Shown one piece after another: positions 31,102-38,950 of a stretch of 38,950 bases of DNA (the stretch's first letter is position 1; each line of letters begins with the position of its first letter). The DNA comes from an uncultured Lachnospiraceae bacterium. GTDB lineage: Bacteria > Bacillota > Clostridia > Lachnospirales > Lachnospiraceae. The stretch covers positions 1-38,950 of the forward strand of contig CAMZDG010000029.1 of the NCBI GenBank assembly GCA_947305245.1, written 5' to 3'. Below the pieces are notes generated by a model. It ran no database searches, was not told where the DNA came from, and saw only the letters and a list, made by a program, of their open reading frames with translations. Both the position numbers and the translations under genes were made by a program.

Positions 31102-31641
31102 ATGAAACAGAAAATAGAGAATCAGAAATTGGTGCAAGAACCAATACGTTTAGAAAAAGTCACGTGGGATAATTTTGAGGCCATTACGAACCTCCACGTG
31201 AACAAGGAGCAGAGAAGCTTTGTGGCAAGAAACAAGGACAGCCTGGTGCATGCTTTCCTGGCGATCACGGATGAGAAAAAGCAGGTATTCACCTATGGAA
31301 TCTATAAAGGGAAAAAGCCCATCGGCTTTTTGATGATTGGTTATGACATCGGAGAGGATGACGGCACGGAGCCTAGTGCAGATTGGTTCCTCAGAAACAG
31401 TTACTATATCTGGCGCTTTATGATCGACAAAAGATATCAGGGAAATGGGTACGGAAGGGAAGCGTTAAAGCTTGCCCTCGATTTCATCCGCACTTTTCCG
31501 GCAGGGGAAGCGAAATATTGCTGGCTGTCCTATGAACCCGAAAATGAGGTGGCAAAAAAGCTGTATCTCTCGCTTGGCTTTAGGGAGCAGCCGGAGCATT
31601 ATGCGGAAGGGGAAGAGATGCCTGCCGTGCTGGAACTGTAA
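31102..31641 (+). CDS. GNAT acetyltransferase, BltD/PaiA-like (polyamine-type)
   Basis: A 179-residue single-domain GNAT. VTWDNFEAITNLHVNKEQRSFVARNKDSLVHAF near the N-terminus, followed by YYIWRFMIDKRYQGNGYGREALK (CoA loop QGNGYG), resembles the spermine/spermidine acetyltransferases of the BltD type in Bacillus, which are linked to multidrug efflux genes. The C-terminus keeps SYEPENEVAKKLYLSLGF. Polyamines are therefore a plausible substrate, but this rests on pattern memory alone. GGGAGGAAAC precedes the ATG; the gene before it is also a GNAT. Confidence 0.88.
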   Translation: MKQKIENQKLVQEPIRLEKVTWDNFEAITNLHVNKEQRSFVARNKDSLVHAFLAITDEKKQVFTYGIYKGKKPIGFLMIGYDIGEDDGTEPSADWFLRNSYYIWRFMIDKRYQGNGYGREALKLALDFIRTFPAGEAKYCWLSYEPENEVAKKLYLSLGFREQPEHYAEGEEMPAVLEL

Positions 31642-31693
31642 CGGAAGACCCAATCTAGTATAGACATGTCATTGAAAAATAATGGAGGCAAAG

Positions 31694-31864
31694 ATGGAGA
31701 CGAAATATTACGTGGTCGTGAGCATTGACGGAGATTATGCGAATCTTCAGCGGACGGACGTAGAAACGGATGACTTAAAGCTTGTGGCAAGGGCACTCCT
31801 TCCGACGGAGATTCGCGAGGGAAGCCAGCTGAAGTATGAAATGATGGAATATGAACTGATCTAA
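31694..31864 (+). CDS. 56-aa conserved small protein, DUF3006-like
   Basis: A short soluble protein starting at ATG 31694, five bases after GGAGG (31684-31688); an upstream ATG at 31682 would lie before that site and is not favoured. It has the pattern YYVVVSIDGDYANLQRTD, then LVARALLPTEIREGSQLKYEMMEY. This resembles the beta-barrel DUF3006 layout (xxIDGDxAxL ... LPxxxxEGxxLxY). Such proteins are often annotated only as hypothetical. It is separated from the Eis-like gene by 21 bases. No function can be assigned. Confidence 0.7.
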   Translation: METKYYVVVSIDGDYANLQRTDVETDDLKLVARALLPTEIREGSQLKYEMMEYELI

Positions 31865-31885
31865 AAGGGATGAAAGGTGAGAAGA

Positions 31886-33061
31886 ATGAAGATAAAAAGA
31901 TTAGAGGGAATGGAAAGATATGACGCATATCTGACGGCAGTGTATTGCTTCCACATGCGTGTGGACGACGTGGAGTCTCAGCGCGAATTGTACGCGGCGG
32001 ACACGAAAGAGGATTGGGGCGCCTTTGATGAGGACGGCACGCTGATGGGCCGCATCATCAATCATAAGTTTCCTTTCTATTTGGACGGAAAGCCGATCAG
32101 AACCGGCGGCATTGGCGCTGTCGCAACGCTTCCGGAATATCGTGACAGAGGTGTCATAAAGTCAATCTTCAAAGAGCTCCTGCCCGCGGCATATAAGGAC
32201 GGAGAGGTGATTTCGACGCTGTATCCCTTTAAGCATGAGTTCTATCGCAAGCAGGGTTATGAAGTGGTGAGGACCTGGAATGATTATGAATTACGTCCGG
32301 GCCTGCTTTGCGAATATCGCTTTGACGGAGAGGTGCGCAAGTGGAACGTCGGCGACCCCGTCACGGATTTTATGACGGTGTACAAGAGCTTTGCAAAACA
32401 ATATAATCTGGCCATGGACCGCGACGAAAAGGTCATGCTGGATCATATCAAGGTGGAGAAGCCTTATATCGACAGGAAGTTTTCCTATGTGATGAAGCAG
32501 GGGGGGAAGCCGATCGCTTACGTGATTTTCACGGATGTTCGGCATGATCCTGCGGCCATCCTGCAGGTGGAGGAATGTGCCTGGACTTGCCGCGACGGAT
32601 TCCATGCCATTTTGGGATTCCTTGCCAGATTTGAGGCGGATTACGGGACCATCAATCTGCCCCTGCCGAAGGGGATCGACCTGCTTCGCATCGTGCAGTC
32701 GCCGCTGGCTTATGAGATCAAGGAGATCCCGCAGCAGGCCTTTATGGTCAGGGTGATCAATGCGAAAAAGCTTCTGGAAGTGGTCGCAAAGCCTGCGGAC
32801 TGCGACTTTACGATCAAGGTGACGGATGAGCTGATCGCAGAGAATAATGCGACCTATCGCGTGCGAAACGAAGGAGTGCAGGTCAGCAGAAAAGCGAAAG
32901 CAGACATGGAGCTGAACGAGCGCGCGCTGGCGCAGCTGGCGGTCGGCGGTCTGAATCTCGACGAGGCGATGCTCAGGGAGGACGTGACCGTGAATGCAAA
33001 GGAAGAGATGCTGCGGCGCGTCTTTACTGAAAAGAAGATTTACGTGAGCGAGCATTTTTAA
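31886..33061 (+). CDS. Eis-like GNAT acetyltransferase with C-terminal sterol-carrier-like domain
   Basis: A 391-residue protein with the three-part layout of the Eis family. A GNAT domain (about 1-145) has GGIGAVATLPEYRDRGVIKSIFKELL as CoA motif and FYRKQGYEVVRTW. A second, degenerate GNAT-like domain spans about 150-285. An SCP2-like C-terminal domain (about 290-391) starts with MVRVINAKKLLEVV and ends with KIYVSEHF. Eis enzymes acetylate aminoglycosides at several positions in mycobacteria; clostridial homologues are mostly uncharacterised. ATG 31886 is preferred over GTG 31877 because AAAGGTGAG sits at the right distance. Confidence 0.9.
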   Translation: MKIKRLEGMERYDAYLTAVYCFHMRVDDVESQRELYAADTKEDWGAFDEDGTLMGRIINHKFPFYLDGKPIRTGGIGAVATLPEYRDRGVIKSIFKELLPAAYKDGEVISTLYPFKHEFYRKQGYEVVRTWNDYELRPGLLCEYRFDGEVRKWNVGDPVTDFMTVYKSFAKQYNLAMDRDEKVMLDHIKVEKPYIDRKFSYVMKQGGKPIAYVIFTDVRHDPAAILQVEECAWTCRDGFHAILGFLARFEADYGTINLPLPKGIDLLRIVQSPLAYEIKEIPQQAFMVRVINAKKLLEVVAKPADCDFTIKVTDELIAENNATYRVRNEGVQVSRKAKADMELNERALAQLAVGGLNLDEAMLREDVTVNAKEEMLRRVFTEKKIYVSEHF

Positions 33062-33134
33062 GGAGCGTCTCGTCGGACGCCGTATTGACGCAAAACGGGA
33101 GAGACTCAAACACTGATGTGGGAGGGAAAAAACA

Positions 33135-33677
33135 ATGAAATTAATGGTGATCGACGTACAAAAGGGTATTACGGACGAGGAATTATACAATTATGAAAGC
33201 TTTCTGGAGAATGTCAAAAAGCTGATCGCTACCGCGAGAAAGAACCAGGTGGAGATCATTTATTTCCAGCATGATGACGGACCGGATTCCGGATTTTCCG
33301 TAGGAGACGAGGCATTCGAGATTTCTGAGGAGGTTACGCCGGAGGAAGGAGAGAAGGTCTTCACAAAAGAGATCAACAGCTGCTTTGGGAACAAGGAGTT
33401 CGCTGCCTATATGGAGGCGCAGGGGGATAAGGATCTGATGATCATTGGCCTGCAGACGAACTTCTGCATCGATGCGACGATCAAGTCAGCTTATGAAAAG
33501 GGGTTTCACGTGTATGTGCCGGAAGGGGCGAATTCCACCTTCGACAATGATTACATGACCGGCGAGACGACCTATCGGTATTATAATGAATTTGTGTGGC
33601 CGAATCGTTTCGTGGACTGCGTCGACATGGAAGAGGCCATCGCCCTGCTAGAGGGACGGAGCATCGAAGAGGAATAA
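33135..33677 (+). CDS. Isochorismatase-like cysteine hydrolase
   Basis: A 180-residue alpha/beta hydrolase with the catalytic triad Asp7 (MVIDVQKG), Lys78 (VFTKEINSCF) and Cys111 (GLQTNFCIDAT). Family members hydrolyse isochorismate, nicotinamide or other amides; specificity cannot be assigned. GGGAGGGAAAAAAC precedes the ATG. The nucleotidyltransferase gene starts three bases after its stop, so the two are very probably cotranslated. Confidence 0.9.
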   Translation: MKLMVIDVQKGITDEELYNYESFLENVKKLIATARKNQVEIIYFQHDDGPDSGFSVGDEAFEISEEVTPEEGEKVFTKEINSCFGNKEFAAYMEAQGDKDLMIIGLQTNFCIDATIKSAYEKGFHVYVPEGANSTFDNDYMTGETTYRYYNEFVWPNRFVDCVDMEEAIALLEGRSIEEE

Positions 33678-33680
33678 GAA

Positions 33681-34457
33681 ATGGAGTCATATGACAAAGT
33701 AATTGATCAGTTCACGCAGGGAGCCGTGGAAATTCTTGGGGAAAATCTGGTCGGCGTCTATCTACACGGCTCTGCCGTCATGGGATGCTTTCAGCCGAAG
33801 AAAAGCGACCTGGATTTCATCGTTGTAGTGAAGGACACGGTACCGGATGAGGTCAAGAAAGCCTTTCTTGACATGGTGGTGGCGCTGAATGCGGAGGGAC
33901 CTGCAAAGGGCATCGAGATTAGCATTGTAAGGCGAGAAGTCTGTGATCCCTTTGTCTATCCCACGCCGTTTGAACTGCATTTTTCCGCTGGGCACCTGGA
34001 ATGGTGGTCGGAGGCTCCGGAGGACTACGTGCAGAACATGAAAGGCACAGATAAGGATCTGGCAGCGCATTTCACAGTCATTCGCGCACGGGGGAATTGC
34101 CTTTATGGTTTACCGATTGCGGAGGTCTTCGGCGAAGTGCCACAGCAGGATTATATTGATTCGCTGTGGTATGACATTGAAGGCGCGGCGGAAGAGATCA
34201 TGGAAGCCACCATGTATCTGACACTGAATCTGGCGCGGGTTCTGGCGTATCTGAAGGAAAAGAAAGTCCTTTCCAAGCAGGAAGGCGGCGAGTGGGGACT
34301 GGGCGAAGACGACCTTGGGAAAAGGGTGCCGGGGCAATACCATCCGCTTATTCGAGAGGCGCTGGAGGAATATCAAGGCGGAGAGCCGGATTATGATTTA
34401 GAACTTGCGAAAGAATATGCGACTTACATGCTTTCTGAGATAAAGAAGCTAAAGTAG
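33681..34457 (+). CDS. Aminoglycoside nucleotidyltransferase-like protein (ANT(3'')/ANT(9) type)
   Basis: A 258-residue nucleotidyltransferase. VGVYLHGSAVMGCFQPKKSDLDFIVVV-type sequence at about 24-50 carries Gly30-Ser31 and the metal-binding Asp43 and Asp45. The second half has the helical bundle with DYIDSLWYDIEGAAEE and TLNLARVLAYL seen in AadA-like enzymes. AadA/ANT(9) adenylylate streptomycin or spectinomycin; many chromosomal relatives have unknown substrates. It begins three bases after the isochorismatase-like gene. I consider the fold certain and the drug substrate uncertain. Confidence 0.85.
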   Translation: MESYDKVIDQFTQGAVEILGENLVGVYLHGSAVMGCFQPKKSDLDFIVVVKDTVPDEVKKAFLDMVVALNAEGPAKGIEISIVRREVCDPFVYPTPFELHFSAGHLEWWSEAPEDYVQNMKGTDKDLAAHFTVIRARGNCLYGLPIAEVFGEVPQQDYIDSLWYDIEGAAEEIMEATMYLTLNLARVLAYLKEKKVLSKQEGGEWGLGEDDLGKRVPGQYHPLIREALEEYQGGEPDYDLELAKEYATYMLSEIKKLK

Positions 34458-34500
34458 AACTCGGGGCATGGGTTTGTATCAAAGGGGAAGGGAAAGAGAA

Positions 34501-35298
34501 ATGGAAAAATATATTGAAGGAAATAAGGCCGCGTGGGAGGAAGCGTTTGATAACAGGGACGCCTCCTGGGGTGCGGACGTAGTTGAAAAAATACGGAAGG
34601 AAGAGTATGCGTTTTTCAATCAGGAGACGCAGGACATACTGAAAAAGATCAACTTGGAAGGGAAGGTGATCGGGCAGTTTTGCTGTAATAATGGGCGCGA
34701 ACTTCTTTCCCTCGTAAAAAGCGGAAAAGCGAAGAAGGGCATCGGCTTTGACATCGCGGAGAATCAGGTGGCATTTGCCAATGAAAAAGCAAAGGAATTA
34801 GGGCTGTCCTGCGAATTCGTGGCAGCGAATGTTTATGACATTGATGACCGTTTCAAAGAGCAGTTTGACCTGGTGATCATCACCATCGGCGCACTTTGCT
34901 GGTTTGAGGATCTGGATCGTTTCTTTGCCGTTGTGGCAAAATGCATGAAGCCGGGAGCCGCAATCGTGATCAATGAGCAGCACCCCTGCACGAATATGCT
35001 TGCCACGGCAGGGGATGAGCCATATGAGCCCGATCATAAAAAGGAATGTCATTACTCGTATTTTGAGCATAAGTGGGAAAGCAACGGCGGCATGTATTAC
35101 ATGACGCAAAAGTGTTATAAGTCTAAGACATTTACCGACTTTACCCATTCCATGTCCGAGATCATGACAGGGATGTGCGTGAATGGGATTGTGATCACGG
35201 GATTGAAGGAGTATGACTATGATCTCAGCGGCGGGTTCGCCGAGGTGGATCGCAGCGGATTCCCTCTTTCCATGATCATACAGGGGAGAAGGCAGTGA
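34501..35298 (+). CDS. Class I SAM-dependent methyltransferase
   Basis: A 265-residue Rossmann-fold methyltransferase. Motif I is unusual: VIGQFCCNNGRELLSL (about 56-71) replaces the usual DxGxGxG. Motif II is GIGFDIAENQVAFA, and the acidic strand 4 region reads FDLVIITIGALCWFEDL. The C-terminal part has NEQHPCTNM and GGMYYMTQKCYKSKTFTDF. The ATG at 34501 follows GGGGAAGGGAAAGAG; the frame also opens at 34468 without clear support. It probably acts on a small molecule; relatives next to resistance genes are known, but no substrate can be given. Confidence 0.85.
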   Translation: MEKYIEGNKAAWEEAFDNRDASWGADVVEKIRKEEYAFFNQETQDILKKINLEGKVIGQFCCNNGRELLSLVKSGKAKKGIGFDIAENQVAFANEKAKELGLSCEFVAANVYDIDDRFKEQFDLVIITIGALCWFEDLDRFFAVVAKCMKPGAAIVINEQHPCTNMLATAGDEPYEPDHKKECHYSYFEHKWESNGGMYYMTQKCYKSKTFTDFTHSMSEIMTGMCVNGIVITGLKEYDYDLSGGFAEVDRSGFPLSMIIQGRRQ

Positions 35299-35349
35299 TA
35301 ACGGGCAAAAGACGCTCCGGGATGGACAAATAATAGGAGACAACGAGAT

Positions 35350-36780
35350 ATGAAGGTAAAAGAAAGCGAATACTTAAAGCTTAAGAAACCAATACTGGAA
35401 AAGCTGCTCGAGAAGCTTCTTGTAAGCTATGAATATGCTTCGATTCTTGCGAATGACTCAAAGAGCACCAACTATAGAGTGTCTAAGACGGGCACCAGTA
35501 TTTCAGAGGACGGAACATTATCTGAACGCGGATTCTGCGTGAAGGTATATGATAACGGTAAGGCTGCGGAGTACAGCTTCAGTGCCATAGAAGAGGATAC
35601 CGTGGACGCAGTATTTGATGAGATCACCAAAAGACTGGATACGCTCGGAAAGACCTTGCCTGATGGAGTAACGGCGTTTCGCTTTGACGGCGTTGAGGAC
35701 GAGAAGCTCTATATCAACGAGAGCACGGAATATGAAGTTGACCCGGAAGAAAAGGGCGATAACAACATTATTGATCTTTTGACGCGGATTTCAGAAAAAG
35801 GGCGCGCCTATGACGAGAAGATCATAGACTGCAACGTTGCGTTCTCTTATCAGAAGTATTCAAAGATGTTCTTGTCCAAGAATAAGGATCTTACCCAAAA
35901 CGTGATGTGGTCCTGTGGTCATATCGTAGCCATGGCAAAGGACGGAGAAGAAGTCCAAAACAGCTATAAGCCCGTATCCATGCTAGGCGGCATTGAGGTG
36001 TTGGATACCTTGGAGAGCAAGCTGGAGGAAGCGTGTAAGACGGCGATTGAGCTTCTCTCGGCGCAGCCCATGATTCCCGGTGAATACGATTGCATCTGTG
36101 AGCCCGACGTAACTGGCATGATCGTGCATGAAGCGTTCGGACATGGCGTTGAGATGGATATGTTTGTCAAGGACAGGGCGCAGGCAAAGGATTTTATCGG
36201 CAAGCAGGTGGCTTCCGAACTGATCACCATGCATGATGGCGCTACTGTTATCCCCCAGGTAGCCACTTACTTTTTTGATGATGAGGGCGTGGTGGCGCAT
36301 AATACCACCATCATCGAGAAAGGAATTCTGAAAACCGGCATTTGCGATGCGCAGTCAGCAATGCATCTGGGCGTGGCAGGCACGGGTAATGGCAGACGCC
36401 AGGATACCACAAGAAAAGCTTATACTAGAATGACCAATACCATCTTTGAAGCAGGTACGAGCAAGGTGGAGGACATGATCGCCTCCGTCAAGTACGGGTT
36501 CTTGCTCTGTCAGGCTTCCTCTGGCATGGAGGATCCTAAAAACTGGGGCATTCAGCTCATGGTTGACATTGCCAGGGAAATCAAAGACGGTAAGCTGACA
36601 GGAAAGATCTTTTCGCCGATTGTTCTGACTGGTTACGTACCTGATCTGCTAAAGTCCATATCCATGATATCAGACAGGATCGAAGCCGGTGGTACTGGTT
36701 TTTGTTGCAAGGGCGATAAAGAGGCCGTTAAGGTATCGGACGGCGGCCCTTACATTAAGGCGAAGATCAGATTAGGTTAA
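35350..36780 (+). CDS. tldD: TldD-family metalloprotease subunit
   Basis: A 476-residue TldD protein. GMIVHEAFGHGVEMDMF holds the zinc-binding HExxxH (His260, Glu261, His265). KTGICDAQSAMHLG and SPIVLTGYVPDLLKSISMISD are further family blocks. TldD pairs with TldE to form a heterodimeric protease that cleaves unfolded peptides. In Escherichia coli it matures microcin B17 and degrades CcdA. It differs in AAG/AAA mix and higher AT from its neighbours, in common with the next gene. RBS AATAGGAGAC. TldE follows after 17 bases, completing the pair. Confidence 0.93.
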   Translation: MKVKESEYLKLKKPILEKLLEKLLVSYEYASILANDSKSTNYRVSKTGTSISEDGTLSERGFCVKVYDNGKAAEYSFSAIEEDTVDAVFDEITKRLDTLGKTLPDGVTAFRFDGVEDEKLYINESTEYEVDPEEKGDNNIIDLLTRISEKGRAYDEKIIDCNVAFSYQKYSKMFLSKNKDLTQNVMWSCGHIVAMAKDGEEVQNSYKPVSMLGGIEVLDTLESKLEEACKTAIELLSAQPMIPGEYDCICEPDVTGMIVHEAFGHGVEMDMFVKDRAQAKDFIGKQVASELITMHDGATVIPQVATYFFDDEGVVAHNTTIIEKGILKTGICDAQSAMHLGVAGTGNGRRQDTTRKAYTRMTNTIFEAGTSKVEDMIASVKYGFLLCQASSGMEDPKNWGIQLMVDIAREIKDGKLTGKIFSPIVLTGYVPDLLKSISMISDRIEAGGTGFCCKGDKEAVKVSDGGPYIKAKIRLG

Positions 36781-36797
36781 TCATAAAGAGGTGCGAT

Positions 36798-38093
36798 ATG
36801 AAAGCAAAAATCCTGGCCTCCCTAAAGAGGCTTAGCATTGAAGAATATATGATCTACGTAAAGTCCTATAAAAGCACGCAAATGTTTTTTGTAAAAAAGA
36901 GCCTGGATTGCAAGAGGGCGGAGAATACGCAAATATATAACGTAAACGTATTCAGATCCTTTGAAAAAGACGGCAAAAAGATGAAAGGGAATTCATCCGT
37001 ATTCGTTTATGACGGTATGACGGACGAAGAGATCGATGCTACCTTAAGCCGCGCGTACCTTGCAGCATCCTTTGTGTGCAACCCGACATATGAAGCGATG
37101 GAATGCACCGAGAATAAGTTTCTAACCATGGAATCCGACTTGTTCGACTATACGCTGGAAAAGTGTTGCGAGAAGATTTCACAGGCACTGTTTGCAGAGG
37201 ATAACAGAGAGGATGCGTTTATCAATTCGGCGGAAGTGTTTGCTTATGAAGTAGGCGTCGAGATCATTTCATCAACGGGCATTGATTCCGGGTATATCAA
37301 GAGAACCGTCAGTGGTGAATTTGTGGCTCAGTGCAAGGAGCCTCAGGACGTAGAGACATATAAAGATTTTAGGTATAATAACCTTGACTGTGAGTCGTTA
37401 AAGTCAAAGGTTCGTAAAACACTTGAATATACGCTAGAGCGGGCAAAGGCGACGGAAGCGCCAAAGGCTGGAAAATACAGAGTGATCATCAGCGATTCCT
37501 ATGTTGGTAACGTCTTTAGCTATTACAGCGAAAGAGCGCAGGCTGGCTATATCTATGCCGGGTATTCAACGTTTGAAGTAGGTCAGAACGTGCAGGCGCT
37601 CGATGCCGAAGGCAAGGTCGCAGGCATAAAGGGTGACAAGATCAGCATGACGCTTGTGCCTACCGAGCCCCTGAGCGGTGAAGGAATCTGGCAAAGAGAT
37701 CTTGAATTGTTGGATAATGGCGTGCTGAAAACCTATTATGGGGGCCTGCGCTTCTCAAGATATTTAGGAATTGAACCGACTGGATTTTTCGGCTGTGTCA
37801 ATGTGGCTCCCGGCACGATGTCCGTGGAAGACATGAAGAAAGAACCCTATCTTTGGGTGGTTAATTTTTCTGATTTCCAGATGGATGATTTCACGGGTCA
37901 CTTTGGCGGTGAGATCAGACTCGCGTTCCTTTATGACGGAGAAGAGGTTAGGCCGGTAACTGGCGGTTCCATCAACGGAAGCATCATTGATTCACAGACC
38001 ACAATGCATTTTTCAAAAGAGATTCAGAGATCTGCTGATTTCGTGGGCCCGTATGCCATGTGCTTTGAGGACGTACCCGTGGCGGGCGCGTAG
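36798..38093 (+). CDS. tldE: TldE/PmbA-family protein, partner of TldD
   Basis: A 431-residue member of the same fold as TldD but without the HExxxH motif, as expected for the TldE (PmbA) subunit. Blocks such as GKYRVIISDSYVGNVFSYYSERAQAGYIYAG (about 225-255) and the C-terminal GGSINGSIIDSQTTMHFSKE match the family. It supplies the structural half of the protease chamber. Start AAAGAGGTGCG-ATG. Eight bases separate it from the S51 peptidase gene, so a peptide-processing unit of three genes is possible. Confidence 0.9.
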   Translation: MKAKILASLKRLSIEEYMIYVKSYKSTQMFFVKKSLDCKRAENTQIYNVNVFRSFEKDGKKMKGNSSVFVYDGMTDEEIDATLSRAYLAASFVCNPTYEAMECTENKFLTMESDLFDYTLEKCCEKISQALFAEDNREDAFINSAEVFAYEVGVEIISSTGIDSGYIKRTVSGEFVAQCKEPQDVETYKDFRYNNLDCESLKSKVRKTLEYTLERAKATEAPKAGKYRVIISDSYVGNVFSYYSERAQAGYIYAGYSTFEVGQNVQALDAEGKVAGIKGDKISMTLVPTEPLSGEGIWQRDLELLDNGVLKTYYGGLRFSRYLGIEPTGFFGCVNVAPGTMSVEDMKKEPYLWVVNFSDFQMDDFTGHFGGEIRLAFLYDGEEVRPVTGGSINGSIIDSQTTMHFSKEIQRSADFVGPYAMCFEDVPVAGA

Positions 38094-38101
38094 GAGGATC
38101 T

Positions 38102-38773
38102 ATGAGAAAAGAATTTACGGCAGTATTCAGCGGATTCCCGGAACATCATTTTTCGGAAGAGATCGCAAAGCGACTGCGCGAGGAACTGACGCAGAGGAGG
38201 AGCATCGTGTTTATCACCGCCTGTCCTCTCGACTATGCGCAAAATGACGACGACTGTGATGGCATGTATGAGATGTTTGCTGAGCAGGGGCTGCCTTTTG
38301 ATCAGCACTCGGTGATCGATCAGCGAACGGATCCTTCCTTCGCAAAGGAACTTGTGGAGCATGCCGACTGTATCTTTCTGATGGGCGGCGGAGTCTGTGA
38401 GGAGCAGCTTGACCTGATCAAGGAAAAGGGCTGTTACGAAGCGCTCCTTCATTGTCATGCGGCAGTGTTCGGCGTTAGCGCCGGTTCAATGAACATGGCA
38501 AAGGACACGGTGGATTTCTTTGAGTCCATGGAACCCTTTGAGGGACTGGGCTTCACGAACATGACGGTGAGCTGCCACCATGACCCGGAGAATGCCTGGC
38601 GTTACGAAAAGACGCTTCAAATGTCTGAGGACCGCGTGGTATACGCCATGGAGGACATGAGCGCGTTCTTTCTAAAGAACGGGAAGATTGACGTTGTCGG
38701 GAAAATCTACCGCGTGGAGAATAGGGAACTTAGATTACTTACGGAGGAAGACTTAAAGGAATTGGAGCGATAA
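38102..38773 (+). CDS. Peptidase S51 (peptidase E/cyanophycinase-like) family protein
   Basis: A 223-residue class I glutamine-amidotransferase-fold protein. The nucleophile elbow is FGVSAGSMNMA with Ser126. LMGGGVCEEQLDLIK (93-107) and VSCHHDPEN (His159/160) complete the S51 pattern. Peptidase E cleaves Asp-X dipeptides; other relatives of this length are uncharacterised. AGGAGGATCT stands before the ATG, just after the tldE stop. A conserved location next to TldD/TldE would support a role in degrading the small peptides they release; that is inference. Confidence 0.88.
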   Translation: MRKEFTAVFSGFPEHHFSEEIAKRLREELTQRRSIVFITACPLDYAQNDDDCDGMYEMFAEQGLPFDQHSVIDQRTDPSFAKELVEHADCIFLMGGGVCEEQLDLIKEKGCYEALLHCHAAVFGVSAGSMNMAKDTVDFFESMEPFEGLGFTNMTVSCHHDPENAWRYEKTLQMSEDRVVYAMEDMSAFFLKNGKIDVVGKIYRVENRELRLLTEEDLKELER

Positions 38774-38797
38774 ATTGAGGGTTGGCGTGCCGATCCA

Positions 38798-38903
38798 GGG
38801 CTTTTACCACCCATGGGACAAGATGGCTTGCGTGGGTGGTACGAAAAGCCCCAAACGAAGAATTGGAACCACCTATGGAGTAAGAAAAGCTTGCATGGGT
38901 GGT
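38798..38903. repeat. Two tandem hairpin repeats at the window end
   Basis: Hairpin A: GGGCTTTTACCACCCATG (38798-38815) pairs with 38831-38851 (CGTGGGTGGT, a 3-base bulge, AAAAGCCC). Hairpin B: ACCACCTATG (38868-38877) pairs with CATGGGTGGT (38894-38903). The units lie 62 bases apart and share a GCTTGCrTGGGTGGTACG right arm. GGTGGTACGAAA (38835-38846) recurs exactly at 8882-8893 in the long palindrome. There is no T-run after either. The 177 bases after the last gene hold nothing else recognisable, and the array may continue past the window. Confidence 0.65.
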
Positions 38904-38950
38904 ACGGAAAAGTTTGTCGGGAGAATTAAATTTGCAAACTGGGGTTGCAA

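Noticed and set aside
33065..33080. Small hairpin GCGTC/GACGC before the isochorismatase-like gene
   Set aside because: Only five base pairs and no T-run; too weak to call a terminator.
25059..34457. Integron cassette array or resistance transposon
   Set aside because: No integrase, no shared attC-like spacers, no insertion-sequence genes and no flanking repeats are visible.
38798..38903. CRISPR-like tandem repeats
   Set aside because: Only two imperfect units, each a hairpin by itself, with no cas genes; this is a palindromic repeat, not a CRISPR array.

Overview
The window looks like a chromosomal segment of a Clostridia bacterium, most likely a Lachnospiraceae gut commensal. The reasons are moderately high GC with strong AAG/GAG/GGC codon use, Gram-positive AGGAGG ribosome binding sites, consensus sigma-A promoters, and Firmicutes families (VanW, VanZ, a stand-alone DAK2-type C-terminal protein, ABC-F, AI-2E, GH43 next to galK). 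The genus is inferred only from this gene content. All genes but one (an SGNH esterase at 394-1461) run on the + strand. I saw no rRNA, tRNA, CRISPR array, integrase or transposase.

Region 1 (1-8.7 kb): a small DAK2-like protein, the reverse-strand carbohydrate esterase with a shared bidirectional terminator, a histidine kinase/response regulator pair, then an ACT protein followed by an RNA-modification run (RsmF-type m5C methyltransferase, SpoU methyltransferase, RluA pseudouridine synthase) and an AI-2E transporter. A 42-codon ORF built on a 14-codon repeat bridges the two methyltransferase genes.

Region 2 (8.7-16.4 kb): an Fe-S aldo/keto reductase whose leader contains a 174-bp imperfect palindrome and which ends in two overlapping terminators; a 1116-aa EAL protein with two degenerate GGDEF domains behind its own consensus promoter; then GH43 glycosidase and galactokinase, suggesting use of plant galactose/arabinose/xylose polymers.

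Region 3 (16.4-23.1 kb): a consensus promoter leads into a 33-aa membrane peptide, a VanW protein, an AIR-synthase-like protein, an Lrp regulator overlapping an aminotransferase, TrmL, VanZ and a CDF metal transporter, with small gaps or overlaps that suggest one transcription unit.

Region 4 (23.1-25 kb): a consensus promoter, a 23-aa leader ORF and an intrinsic terminator precede an ABC-F ATPase. This is the layout of ribosome-stalling attenuation of an antibiotic-resistance or ribosome-rescue factor. The leader ORF's Shine-Dalgarno is exactly complementary to a 9-nt stretch inside the ORF.

Region 5 (25-34.5 kb): a dense same-strand array of small-molecule-modifying enzymes. It has six GNAT acetyltransferase domains in five proteins (a GNAT-GNAT fusion, a kinase-GNAT fusion, two single GNATs, an Eis-like protein), a histidine phosphatase, a P-loop kinase-like protein, an APH-like kinase, an ANT-like nucleotidyltransferase and an isochorismatase-like hydrolase. 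Several are families that inactivate ribosome-targeting drugs, which fits the ABC-F gene just upstream, but joint function is inference.

Region 6 (34.5-38.95 kb): a methyltransferase, the TldD/TldE protease pair and an S51 (peptidase E-like) protein, ending in two tandem hairpins that share a 12-nt motif with the palindrome of region 2.
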